Positions 1 to 7,756 of a DNA stretch of 14,075 nucleotides are shown here, piece by piece; the first letter of the stretch is position 1, and the number at the start of each line of letters is the position of its first letter. Source of the stretch: Pseudomonadota bacterium (GTDB lineage Bacteria > Pseudomonadota > Gammaproteobacteria > Burkholderiales > Burkholderiaceae_C); contig JAEWPH010000039.1 of assembly GCA_023460715.1 (NCBI GenBank), forward strand, positions 1 to 14,075, read 5' to 3'. The position numbers were made by a program, and so were the translations under genes. Under the pieces are notes generated by a model. It did not search any database. It was not told the DNA's origin and saw only the letters and a list, made by a program, of their open reading frames with translations.

Positions 1-141
1 GGTTGGGCGACGGGGCCGGTGCAACGCACCGGCGACCTGATCCTGATCTGACGTTGCACACGGCGCGGCCCCTGTCGGCACCGTGCGCCGTGCTGCGTAG
101 GACGGCGCTCGCCTTCTGCGGGCGGCCCGCGCGGCAAGCCG
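1..141. other. Gene-free left edge downstream of the transporter gene, with two inverted repeats
   Basis: I find no credible gene here. A plus-strand reading frame starting at 3 overlaps the 3' end of the transporter gene and has the Ala/Arg/Pro-rich composition of a GC-rich shadow. Two inverted repeats are visible: a perfect 8-bp stem with a 3-nt loop at 15-33, and an 8-bp pair, CACGGCGC at 59-66 with its complement at 85-92, separated by 18 nt. Both lie in the region where minus-strand transcripts of the operon would end. Confidence 0.5.
15..33 (-). terminator. Candidate hairpin terminator at the end of the minus-strand operon
   Basis: GCCGGTGC, a 3-nt loop, then GCACCGGC form a perfect, very GC-rich 8-bp stem 109 nt beyond the transporter stop codon. 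No T-run follows on either strand, so this is not a classic intrinsic terminator. It could pause polymerase ahead of Rho, protect the 3' end, or belong to a neighbouring element beyond the window. Confidence 0.3.
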
Positions 142-2574
142 TCACCGTGCTGCCGGCTGCACCACACCAGCCGGCAGCCCGGTCGCAGCCGGGGGGGCCG
201 GGTGCTGGCGCAACGGGGGCAGCAGGAACCGGGCCAGCGCCGGCAGCAGCACCAGCGCGCCCACCATGTTCCACAGGAACATGAAGGCCAGCAGGATGCC
301 CATGTCCGCCTGGAACTTGATGGGGCTGAAGAACCAGGTGCCCACGGCGAGGGCGAGGGTGAGTCCGGTCAGCATGACGACCCGCCCCGTGAACTGCAAA
401 GCGGCGCGGTAGGCCTGGTCCACGGTATCGCCGCGCCGCAGGCGCTGGAGCATCACGGCCAGCACATACAGGGCGTAGTCCACGCCGATCCCCACCCCCA
501 GCGCGATGACGGGCAGCGTGGCCACTTTCACGCCCATGCCCAGCAGCACCATCAGGGCCTCGCAGAGCATGGAGGTCAGCACCAGCGGCAGCACGGCCAC
601 CACGGTCGCGCGCCAGGAGCGGAAGGTGATCCAGCACAGCAGGATCACCGCCCCGTACACCCACAGCAGCATCTCCCGCATGGCCTTGCGCACCACCAGG
701 TTGGTGGCTGCCTCCACGCCGGCCGATCCCGCCGCCAGCAGGAATTTGACGTCCGATGGCGGCTGGGCCGCCTTGAAGGCTTCCACTTCCGCGACGACCC
801 GGTCGAGCGTGCTGGCTTTGTGGTCCTTCAGGAACACGTGCAGGCTGAGGAAGGAGCAGGCCTTGTTCAGCAGCTCGCGGGGCGCGATCGCCTGCACACC
901 GCCCAGCGCCTGGTCATTGGCGATGAGGTCGAACCATTTGAAGTTGCCTTCGTTGAACCCGACCATCGCCAGCTTGGCCAGGCCGGCCATGGACTGCGTG
1001 CCCTCCACGCCGGGCAGTTGCTGCAGGCGCCAAGCCAGCTCGTCGACCTGGCTCAGCGTGGCGTAGCGGGTGCACTGGTCGTCGGGCGACGTGACCATCA
1101 CGGTCAGGATGTCGGTGCTGGCCGCATAGTTCTGGACCACGAACGCGTTGTCGCGGTTGTAGCGCGATTCGGCGCGCAGTTCGGGCGCGCCCGCATCCAA
1201 GTCGCCCACCTGGATGCGCATCGACAGTGCCACCGAGCCCGCCAGCAGCGCGGCCGCCGCCGCAATGGCCAGGAGGGCCGGGCGCCGCTGCGTGAACGCC
1301 GCAAGCCAGCCCCACGCGCCGCGCAGCTCGCCCGCCTGCTCCTGCTGCAGGCTGCGCTGCGCGGCCTGGCGGCTCACGCCCAGGTACGAGAGCAGCACAG
1401 GGAGCAGCACGAGGTTGGTGAACACCAGCACCGCTACGCCGATGCTGGCGTTGGCGGCCAGATCCTGGATCACCCGGATGTCGATCAGCGCGAGCACGGC
1501 GAAGCCGACGGCGTCGCACAGCAGCGCCGTGAGCCCCGCCAGGAAGAGCCGCCGGAACGTGTAGCGCGCGGCGACCACGCGGTGCGTGCCGCGGCCGACG
1601 TCCTGCAGGATGCCGTTCATCTTCTGTGCCCCGTGGCTCATGCCGATGGCGAAGACCAGGAACGGCACCAGCACCGAGTAGGGGTCGAGCGCCTGGCCCA
1701 GCAGCCGCAGCAGGCCCAGCTGCCACACGACGGCCACGAGCGAGCACGCCACCACGATGAACGTCGAGCGGGCGCACCGGGTGTAGGCGAACAGCACGCC
1801 CGCGCAGATGACGATGGCCAGTGCGAAGAACAAGGCCACCAGGCGCACGCCGTCGATCAAATCCCCCATGACCTTGGCGAAGCCGATGATGTGGATCGAT
1901 GTGCGGTCGTTGTCGTAGCGGGCGCGCAGTGCCTCCAGCCGGCGGCCCAGTTCGCCATAGTCCAGCGCCTGGCCGGTGCGCGGGTCCTTGTCCAGCAGAG
2001 GCACGTAGACGATGGTGCTCTTGAAGTCGGCCGCCACCAGCTGGCCGATCTCCCCCGACCGCTCGATGTTGGCGCGCACGGCGGCCATCGCCTCGGGGCT
2101 GCCGTCGTAGCTGTCGCTCATCACCGTGTCGCCGTCCAGACCGTCCTCGGTCACCGCCACCCAGCGGGTGTTGCTGGTCCAGAGCGACTTCAGGAAAGGG
2201 CGATCCACCCCGGGCATCAGGAACAGCTCATCGCTGATGCGGCTCAGCGTTTCCAGATAGCCCTTGTCGAGAATCGTGCCGGTCTTGGCCTGCACGGCGA
2301 TGCGCAGCGCGTTGCCGCCGCTGCCCAGCTGTTCGCGCTGTTCGAGGAAGTTGACGATGTAGGGGTGGCGGGTCGGAATCGTTTTGTCGAAGCTGGCCGA
2401 CAGCTGGATGGCCAGCGCATGCCACCCCAGGATCAGCGTGGCGATCAGGCTGATGGCGAGCACCCACGGGCGGTGGTTGAAGAAAAGGCGTTCGGCGGCA
2501 GAGCCGCTGGCGGTATCGAAATGCTCAAGCTGGCTGATGACCGGCTGTGCGGTGTCGTCGGTGGGCAGGCTCAC
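142..2574 (-). CDS. MMPL/RND-superfamily inner-membrane transporter
   Basis: Predicted 810-aa proton-driven transporter of the MMPL branch of the RND superfamily (COG1033-like predicted exporters). The layout is a twofold repeat: one membrane segment (about 36-58), a large periplasmic loop, a helix bundle (about 240-400), then a second lone helix (about 428-452), a second loop and a second bundle (about 634-790). The second half carries the usual GVDY motif with Asp699. At the matching place the first half has FAIGMSHGAQ (Ser313-His314) with no acidic residue. No periplasmic adaptor or TolC gene is nearby; instead it closes an operon with DUF1302, DUF1329 and YCF48-like genes. I chose GTG 2574 because it gives a short cytoplasmic leader before the first helix; a weak GAGAG lies upstream. 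An in-frame TTG at 2709 would overlap the previous stop as TTGA and add 45 residues. Family certain; substrate and direction unknown. Confidence 0.88.
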   Translation of the reverse strand: MSLPTDDTAQPVISQLEHFDTASGSAAERLFFNHRPWVLAISLIATLILGWHALAIQLSASFDKTIPTRHPYIVNFLEQREQLGSGGNALRIAVQAKTGTILDKGYLETLSRISDELFLMPGVDRPFLKSLWTSNTRWVAVTEDGLDGDTVMSDSYDGSPEAMAAVRANIERSGEIGQLVAADFKSTIVYVPLLDKDPRTGQALDYGELGRRLEALRARYDNDRTSIHIIGFAKVMGDLIDGVRLVALFFALAIVICAGVLFAYTRCARSTFIVVACSLVAVVWQLGLLRLLGQALDPYSVLVPFLVFAIGMSHGAQKMNGILQDVGRGTHRVVAARYTFRRLFLAGLTALLCDAVGFAVLALIDIRVIQDLAANASIGVAVLVFTNLVLLPVLLSYLGVSRQAAQRSLQQEQAGELRGAWGWLAAFTQRRPALLAIAAAAALLAGSVALSMRIQVGDLDAGAPELRAESRYNRDNAFVVQNYAASTDILTVMVTSPDDQCTRYATLSQVDELAWRLQQLPGVEGTQSMAGLAKLAMVGFNEGNFKWFDLIANDQALGGVQAIAPRELLNKACSFLSLHVFLKDHKASTLDRVVAEVEAFKAAQPPSDVKFLLAAGSAGVEAATNLVVRKAMREMLLWVYGAVILLCWITFRSWRATVVAVLPLVLTSMLCEALMVLLGMGVKVATLPVIALGVGIGVDYALYVLAVMLQRLRRGDTVDQAYRAALQFTGRVVMLTGLTLALAVGTWFFSPIKFQADMGILLAFMFLWNMVGALVLLPALARFLLPPLRQHPAPPAATGLPAGVVQPAAR

Positions 2575-2705
2575 GGTCGGGCTCTCGGTGTCGGGGTGGG
2601 GCGAAGGGCGGAAATGGGGCACCTGCGGCGTACATGCCGCCGTGCGCGCGGCCGTGTGCAGGTACTGTGCGCAGCGCAGGCGGATGCAACGCGGCCAGAC
2701 ATGGA

Positions 2706-3779
2706 TCAAAGCGCCACGCGTTGCAGGCCGCGCAGGCCTGCCAGCACGGCGTGCCGGCCATCGGCGGTGGCCACCAGGGTTGCGGCTGGAAAGGGGTGGG
2801 CGGCCGGTCGGTGCTCGAACCGCTGGCCCTGGTCGGTGCTGACCAGCAGGTCGCCGTTCTGCGCCAGCAGCACCGTTCGGCCGTCGTCCAGCACCACGCC
2901 GGCCCCCAGGTTCGCTGGCAAGGGATTGGCGATGCGGGTCCAGGTATCGCCGCGATCGGCCGAGCGCCAGATGTTGCCGCGCAGGCCATACGCCAGCACG
3001 GCGCCGTCTGCCGGTAGCAGCAATCCGAAGAAGCTGCCCTTGTACGGCGTGGCCATGGCGTCGAACTGGCCGCCTCCGTCGCTGGATCGCAGCAGCAGCC
3101 CCTGCTCTCCGGCCACGTACAGCTGTGTGCCGTGGGCGCAGGCCGCGTACAGGTGGAGTTGCTTCGGGTTGGGCAGTTGCGGGCCGAGGGGCGTGAACGC
3201 TGCACGATCGGAATCCTTGCCCTGCACAGCGAGGCCGTAGGCGCCCACGGCCACGACGCGGCCCTGCACCAGGGACACGTCGAAGAACGGCTTGTCGGGG
3301 CCCTCGTCCACATGGCGCTGCGCCAGCCGGCGCTGGGCTTCTCCGGTCGCGCTCTGCGACTGCAGGCGGGCGGCGGCCGCGCCGTCCAGGGCCAGCGTCC
3401 AATTCTCGCCACCGTCCCGCGTGTGGAGCAGCACGCCGAAATGGCCGCAGGCCCAGCCTTCGCGCGCATCGTCGGCGAAAGCCAGCGCCGTCAGGCTGAC
3501 CTGCACCGGCACGCGCGCCTGCTTCCATCGCTGGCCCTGGTCGTCGCTCCAGAGGACGATACCCCGCTCGCCGCACAGCAGCAGGCGCTGGCCCGCGCGG
3601 GTGGCGCCCAGCAGTGCGGAGCGCGTGGCCAGGTGCGTGGCCTGGGCTGGGCGCGACAGCACGCCCGGCAACGCGGGCGCCGACGCTGCGGACGCTGCAG
3701 CGGGCGGCACGCCCTGTGCAGCCGCCACCACGCCGAGCGATGCCAGCCCCGTACCCATCAGCAGGTCACGCCGCCTCAC
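2706..3779 (-). CDS. Exported YCF48/HCF136-like Asp-box repeat protein
   Basis: 357-aa protein whose N terminus (RRRDLL at 2-7, then a hydrophobic stretch to about 21 and an Ala/Pro-rich linker) looks like a Tat signal. The mature part has at least five Asp-box-type repeats, for example SDDQGQRW (78-85), TRDGGENW (120-127), SSDGGGQF, SADRGDTW and STDQGQRF. These are typical of sialidase-like beta-propellers and of the YCF48/HCF136 photosystem II assembly family. Photosynthesis is not implied: heterotrophic proteobacteria often carry such a gene beside DUF1329 and RND genes, where its role is unproven; a periplasmic scaffold is plausible. It starts at GTG 3779, overlapping the DUF1329 stop as GTGA, with GAGGGA six bases upstream, which suggests translational coupling. 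Propeller fold likely; function unknown. Confidence 0.85.
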   Translation of the reverse strand: MRRRDLLMGTGLASLGVVAAAQGVPPAAASAASAPALPGVLSRPAQATHLATRSALLGATRAGQRLLLCGERGIVLWSDDQGQRWKQARVPVQVSLTALAFADDAREGWACGHFGVLLHTRDGGENWTLALDGAAAARLQSQSATGEAQRRLAQRHVDEGPDKPFFDVSLVQGRVVAVGAYGLAVQGKDSDRAAFTPLGPQLPNPKQLHLYAACAHGTQLYVAGEQGLLLRSSDGGGQFDAMATPYKGSFFGLLLPADGAVLAYGLRGNIWRSADRGDTWTRIANPLPANLGAGVVLDDGRTVLLAQNGDLLVSTDQGQRFEHRPAAHPFPAATLVATADGRHAVLAGLRGLQRVAL

Positions 3780-5137
3780 CGCGTTCCCTCGTTCGCCAGC
3801 TCTTCAGGGCTGAAGAAGCTGCGTTGCAGCGTGGGCATGGTCTTCATTTGGCTCGGCAGCTCGTTCGAGGCCATGTTGAGGTAATAGGCGCCGGTCTGCA
3901 TGTCGTAGCCGCCCCAGAACACATTGCCCAGCACAGCGCCTTGCAGGTCCGGCGCGGTCAGCATCAGGGCATAGTTGGTGCGCCACAGTTCACCCTTGGC
4001 GTCCCAGCCGTCGAACAGCACGATCTGCCAGCTGTCCTCGTCGATGTAGTACTTGCGCTTTGCCGCCACATGGCGCTTGCCGGGGGCGAGGGTGGCCTCG
4101 ACTTCCCAGACCCGGTGCAGCTCCCAGCGCACGGCGTCGGGGTTGAGCGTCGACGGCGTGACCAGGTCGGCCACTTTCAGGGTAGCCGCCCGGTTGTTGT
4201 TGTACGGGATGTACAGCTCCTTCTTGCCGACCAGCTTCAGCTCGTGCTTGTCGATGGGGCCGAAGAGATTGAACGCCTCGTCGAACAGGCCGATGCCGGA
4301 GGTGACGGCGTCCGGCGTGTCGTAGCCGACCGAAGGCGACTTGCGCACGCGGCGCTGGCCCACCAGGTACTGCCACAGTCCGCGGGGCGACGAGGCGTTC
4401 AGCCCGTCGTGCGCGAGGATGGCTTCCCCGGCCTTCGAGCCTGGCTCGGTGGCGGCGAACTTGCCCAATGAGTAGTAGCCGTCGAACTTCTCGGGGGACA
4501 GGTCGGGGTCGTAGTAGGGGCGGCGGAACGTCTGCGACCCGCCCGAAGCCATGCTGCGCCGGCCGTCCGACGTCATCACCCATACGCGCAGCGGGGTCTG
4601 CGTGTTCACGCCCAGCCAGGCCAGCCGGTGGTTCCAGATCACTTCGTAGGCGTCGTGCGGAACGGGAAACGGGATGCCGCCGAACGCACCTTCGACGCCC
4701 TGGCCGCCGTCGGTCAGCTTGGCGCGCGTGGCGTTCTTGAAGGTGTTGTCGTAGACGTACTGCGGCGCGCCCGCGGTGCGGTGGGTCGGGTAGACGTCGA
4801 TGCGAAAGTCGGGGTACTTCTTCATCAACGCCTTCACGCCGTCGGTCAGCTTGTCGGCATGCTGCTCCATGTTCTTGGCGTTGATCTGGAGCCGGGGCTT
4901 CTCGCCTGCAAACAGGTCGGGCCGGGGATCGCCGTTGCGGTAGCCTGCCGGCGCCTTGGTCATGCCGCCGTCCCAGGCGGGAATGGTGCCGTCCTTGTTG
5001 GCGGCCCGCTCCGCGCCCAGCGGCGTGAGCGTGCTCTTGAGCTGGGCCGCCTCGTCGGCGGTTGCGGTGGCCAGCGCCTGCAGGGGCAGCAGAGCCGCGG
5101 CGGCCATCGTCCAGAAGGCGTAGGGAATTTTCATCAT
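3776..5137 (-). CDS. DUF1329 periplasmic protein (PF07044-type)
   Basis: 453-aa secreted protein of the DUF1329 family, close to the usual family length. Residues 1-23 form a Sec signal ending in ALA. The mature N terminus carries the family signature around 40-58 (LGAERAANKDGTIPAWDGG). The rest is rich in Trp, Tyr and Asp blocks, including RKYYIDEDSW and VFWGGYDMQTGAYY. DUF1329 proteins have been likened structurally to LolA/LolB lipid carriers, so a hydrophobe-binding periplasmic shuttle between the outer-membrane protein and the transporter is a reasonable inference, not a demonstrated role. The first of two adjacent ATGs (5137, 5134) is preceded by AAGGA six bases away. The gene follows DUF1302 after 20 nt and overlaps the next gene by 4 nt. 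Confidence 0.88.
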   Translation of the reverse strand: MMKIPYAFWTMAAAALLPLQALATATADEAAQLKSTLTPLGAERAANKDGTIPAWDGGMTKAPAGYRNGDPRPDLFAGEKPRLQINAKNMEQHADKLTDGVKALMKKYPDFRIDVYPTHRTAGAPQYVYDNTFKNATRAKLTDGGQGVEGAFGGIPFPVPHDAYEVIWNHRLAWLGVNTQTPLRVWVMTSDGRRSMASGGSQTFRRPYYDPDLSPEKFDGYYSLGKFAATEPGSKAGEAILAHDGLNASSPRGLWQYLVGQRRVRKSPSVGYDTPDAVTSGIGLFDEAFNLFGPIDKHELKLVGKKELYIPYNNNRAATLKVADLVTPSTLNPDAVRWELHRVWEVEATLAPGKRHVAAKRKYYIDEDSWQIVLFDGWDAKGELWRTNYALMLTAPDLQGAVLGNVFWGGYDMQTGAYYLNMASNELPSQMKTMPTLQRSFFSPEELANEGTR

Positions 5138-5157
5138 CGTCGGTCCTTGGGGTGGTC

Positions 5158-6891
5158 TTAGAAGGTGCGGGTTGCGCTGAACGCGACGTACGCGCGGTCG
5201 CGGAGGGTCTGGCCGAAGCTCAGCTGGCGCGGCGAGGCGCTGCCGGGGACCTGTGTCTGGGTGAAGGTCTTGGCCGAGCCGAAGAAGTCGGAATAGGTCA
5301 GCGAGAACTTCCAGACGTTCTGGTAGGTCGCCTTCAGGCCGATGGTCCAGTCGCCGGTGTTGGAGCCCCCGCCGGCGAAGTTGGCGATGGCCGAGGACCG
5401 GCCTCCGAAGTTGTAGCCAAAGCCGATGGGCACGGACAGGTCGAGGCCCGGCGCCACCTGGAAGTACGTCGGCTCGAACAGCATGCGCAGCGCGAAGGCG
5501 CCCTTGGTCGTGTTCGGGTCCAGACCGCCGAGTCCGACCCACGTGCCGTCCGGACCGATCGCGAAGATGTCCCGGGTGACCTTGAGGCGGCGGTTATAGG
5601 CCAGCTCGCCCAGCACCGCGCCCCCTTGCCACAGGGCAGAAGGTTGCAGCACGTAGATGCCCGACACCTGCAGGTGGGCGGTACGGCCGACGGGATAGCA
5701 AGGGTTGGCGCGCTGGGTGGTGCAAGTCGGAATGGGCCCGCCGAGGACGGCGGGGTCTCCATTGAGCGGTGCGTTGGTGCGCATGGAGCCTTCCACGGCC
5801 CAGTTGAGCTGCCCGATCGACGAGGTGACGCTGGCCCCGAACGTGCGGATGTTGCTGGCGTACGCCAGATGCGTGTTGCCCTGCGCGAAGTCGAACACCA
5901 GTGCGCTCGGGGTCTTGTCGTGGTACTGCGCGGCGTAGAAGCCGAACTCGTACTCGCCGCCCTGCGGGCTCCAGCGCAGTTGGATGCCGCCCTGGCCCGA
6001 GTCCTTAGGACGGATGTCCGCGGATGGCTGCACGGGCAGATCATTCGGGGAGCCGTCCGGGTTGGTCCCGAAGTTGACACGGCCTCCCCCCACGTAGTCC
6101 TGGTTGGAGAAGTAGCTGCCTACGCCGGGCAGCTTGCTGGGCCGCCATTTCAGCTGGTAGTAGGCGCCCAGCTGAACGCCTTCGGCCAGGCGCAGCGTGC
6201 CCGATACCTGCTCGACCGGAAGCAGCACTTCCTTGAACTGCCAGCCCGGCACCGAGGCGATCTTGGCGATGTCGATCGGACCCTGCGCGTTGGCGATGCC
6301 GTTCTGCCCGAAGAACAGGCTTTCGCCCCATTGCAGCGTGTGCTTACCCACGCGCAAGGTGTAGGGCATGCTGCCGACATCGCCTTTCACATACGCGAAG
6401 GCATCCAGGATCTCGCCGCTGCGCCCGTGCTGGCGCCGCGTGGCGGGCAGGAATTCATTGGGCGCCTGTCCAGGCAGGTTGTTGGCGGTGGAGACGACCG
6501 GGCCCAGCGCCCGCCCCCCCGCATACAGGGGTGTGCCCTGGTAGTCGTTGCGGCCGGTATAGGCTCCGTCATGCCAGGCCGTCCCGCTCAGGCGCATGCC
6601 GAAGTTGCGGCCGGTCACGTCGAATTCGGTCAGCAGATCGACCCGCCGGGAGATGAGTCCGCGGCGGAAGTTGTGGTTGCCATCGTCCTCGTTGACCGTG
6701 CCGGGGTCCACGCCCACGTCCAGCCGGCTCAGCGCTTCCGAAGGATTCTTGACGCGGTAGCCCATGCTGACCTTGGGCGTGAAGTCCAGGCGCGCCTTGA
6801 TGTCGGGGTCCGGGGTTTCGATGTCGAAGGCCTGTGCGGCCGGCAAGCCCAGGGCGGCCACGGCTGCCAGGGCGAAGGGATGCAAACGCAT
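5158..6891 (-). CDS. DUF1302 outer-membrane beta-barrel-type protein (PF06980-type)
   Basis: 577-aa DUF1302 protein. Residues 1-21 are a Sec signal (cleavage after AQA). The mature chain has alternating aromatic strands and Gly/Asn/Asp-rich loops and ends in Phe (SATRTF), the usual C-terminal signature for outer-membrane barrel insertion. Phrases such as LRVGKHTLQWGESLFFGQNG and VLGELAYNRR look typical of the family. The only two cysteines, 390 and 398, sit in one predicted loop and could form a disulfide. DUF1302 genes usually travel with DUF1329; a porin or channel for hydrophobic compounds is a common inference without direct proof that I know of. Start ATG 6891 has AGGAG eight bases upstream. 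It lies 62 nt after the dehydrogenase gene and 20 nt before DUF1329. Confidence 0.88.
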   Translation of the reverse strand: MRLHPFALAAVAALGLPAAQAFDIETPDPDIKARLDFTPKVSMGYRVKNPSEALSRLDVGVDPGTVNEDDGNHNFRRGLISRRVDLLTEFDVTGRNFGMRLSGTAWHDGAYTGRNDYQGTPLYAGGRALGPVVSTANNLPGQAPNEFLPATRRQHGRSGEILDAFAYVKGDVGSMPYTLRVGKHTLQWGESLFFGQNGIANAQGPIDIAKIASVPGWQFKEVLLPVEQVSGTLRLAEGVQLGAYYQLKWRPSKLPGVGSYFSNQDYVGGGRVNFGTNPDGSPNDLPVQPSADIRPKDSGQGGIQLRWSPQGGEYEFGFYAAQYHDKTPSALVFDFAQGNTHLAYASNIRTFGASVTSSIGQLNWAVEGSMRTNAPLNGDPAVLGGPIPTCTTQRANPCYPVGRTAHLQVSGIYVLQPSALWQGGAVLGELAYNRRLKVTRDIFAIGPDGTWVGLGGLDPNTTKGAFALRMLFEPTYFQVAPGLDLSVPIGFGYNFGGRSSAIANFAGGGSNTGDWTIGLKATYQNVWKFSLTYSDFFGSAKTFTQTQVPGSASPRQLSFGQTLRDRAYVAFSATRTF

Positions 6892-6953
6892 TTTCTTGTC
6901 TCCTCTCTTGTGGTGTGGGGGAGCCGCGTGCGCGCAGGCGCTGCACCGCGGAC

Positions 6954-7721
6954 TCAGAGATAGGTGGCGGCAAACCCTCCATCGACGGGCAGGTTCACGC
7001 CGTTGATCCAGCGCGCGTCGTCGCTGCACAGGAAGGCGATGGCCGGGGCCACCTCGTCGGCGAAGGCCGGTCGCTTCATGCGCTCTGCGTCTGCCTGCAC
7101 GCGCTCTTCACCGAGCTGGGTGACGAAGTCGCCCAGGATGGGGGTGAACACTGGGCCGGGCGCCACGCAGTTCATGCGGATGTCGCGCTCCTTGAAAAGG
7201 CTGTACGAGCGGTGCAGGGTCCAGACGATCAGCGCTTCCTTGAAGTACTCGTAGCAGCCCTTCTGCTCCACGGGGCGGCTGGCGAGCCAGGAAAGCCCGG
7301 CCTCGAACCCACTCACCGCCGCCAGGGCCTTGTGCTGGTCGCTGCGCTGCGCGTAGAAGTAACCCAGGATCGACGACACCTGCACGATGCTGGCGCCGGC
7401 CCCCATGCGCTGGGCGACGCTCTCCGTCAGGTGGCGCTGGCCCAGGTAGTTCACCCGTGCGACCTGCTCGACGGGCGCGGTGCCGGGCACGCCCGCCACG
7501 TTGCACAGACCGTCGATGCGTGCGGGTAACTGCTGCACTGCGGCGTCGATGGCGGCCTCCTGCGACAGATCCACCTTGATGAATCCGTCGAGCGTCAGCG
7601 TGGGATCGTTGCGGTCCATGCCGATGACGCGTGCGCCGCGCTGGCGCAGCAGCCGCGCCGTCTCTGCGCCAATGCCGGAGCAGGCGCCGGTGACGACGAT
7701 CGTCTTGTTGTTCAGGCTCAT
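6954..7721 (-). CDS. calA: CalA-type short-chain dehydrogenase (coniferyl alcohol dehydrogenase-like)
   Basis: 255-aa NAD(P)-dependent short-chain dehydrogenase. Visible motifs: TGACSGIG at 11-18 (nucleotide binding), Asp36 at the end of the second strand (suggests NAD over NADP), NVAG at 74-77, catalytic Ser116 or Ser117, and Tyr157/Lys161 in YEYFK, followed by APGPVFTPIL. Length and many phrases (VNYLG, KEALIVW, GPVFTPIL, RWINGVNLPVDGG) match, from memory, Pseudomonas coniferyl alcohol dehydrogenase CalA, which oxidises coniferyl alcohol to coniferyl aldehyde. The same SDR branch includes 3-alpha-hydroxysteroid dehydrogenases, so the exact alcohol is not proven. Start ATG 7721 is set by AGGAG five bases upstream; an in-frame ATG at 7805 lies inside the preceding gene and would add 28 poorly fitting residues. 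It sits 35 nt after the aldehyde dehydrogenase gene, consistent with consecutive oxidations. Confidence 0.85.
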   Translation of the reverse strand: MSLNNKTIVVTGACSGIGAETARLLRQRGARVIGMDRNDPTLTLDGFIKVDLSQEAAIDAAVQQLPARIDGLCNVAGVPGTAPVEQVARVNYLGQRHLTESVAQRMGAGASIVQVSSILGYFYAQRSDQHKALAAVSGFEAGLSWLASRPVEQKGCYEYFKEALIVWTLHRSYSLFKERDIRMNCVAPGPVFTPILGDFVTQLGEERVQADAERMKRPAFADEVAPAIAFLCSDDARWINGVNLPVDGGFAATYL

Positions 7722-7756
7722 CTTGTCTCCTTGTCTTTGTCTGCGGGGGCCTGCGT

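Noticed and set aside
2621..2663. ACCTGC...GCAGGT and GCGGC-N6-GCCGC inverted repeats in the gap before the transporter gene
   Set aside because: Short arms in very GC-rich DNA, no T-run; not enough to call a terminator or processing site inside the operon.
202..3240. A 1012-codon plus-strand open frame
   Set aside because: It lies antisense to the transporter and YCF48-like genes, is rich in His/Gln/Arg/Gly with no domain, and is the usual mirror frame of GC-rich coding DNA.
2575..3576. 5' extension of the transporter frame up to 3576
   Set aside because: It overlaps the YCF48-like gene almost completely and has no transporter features; only the part from about 2574 (or at most 2709) is used.
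5062..6963. A 633-codon plus-strand open frame
   Set aside because: Antisense to the DUF1302 gene, which has a signal peptide and barrel C terminus; the frame itself has no recognisable family.
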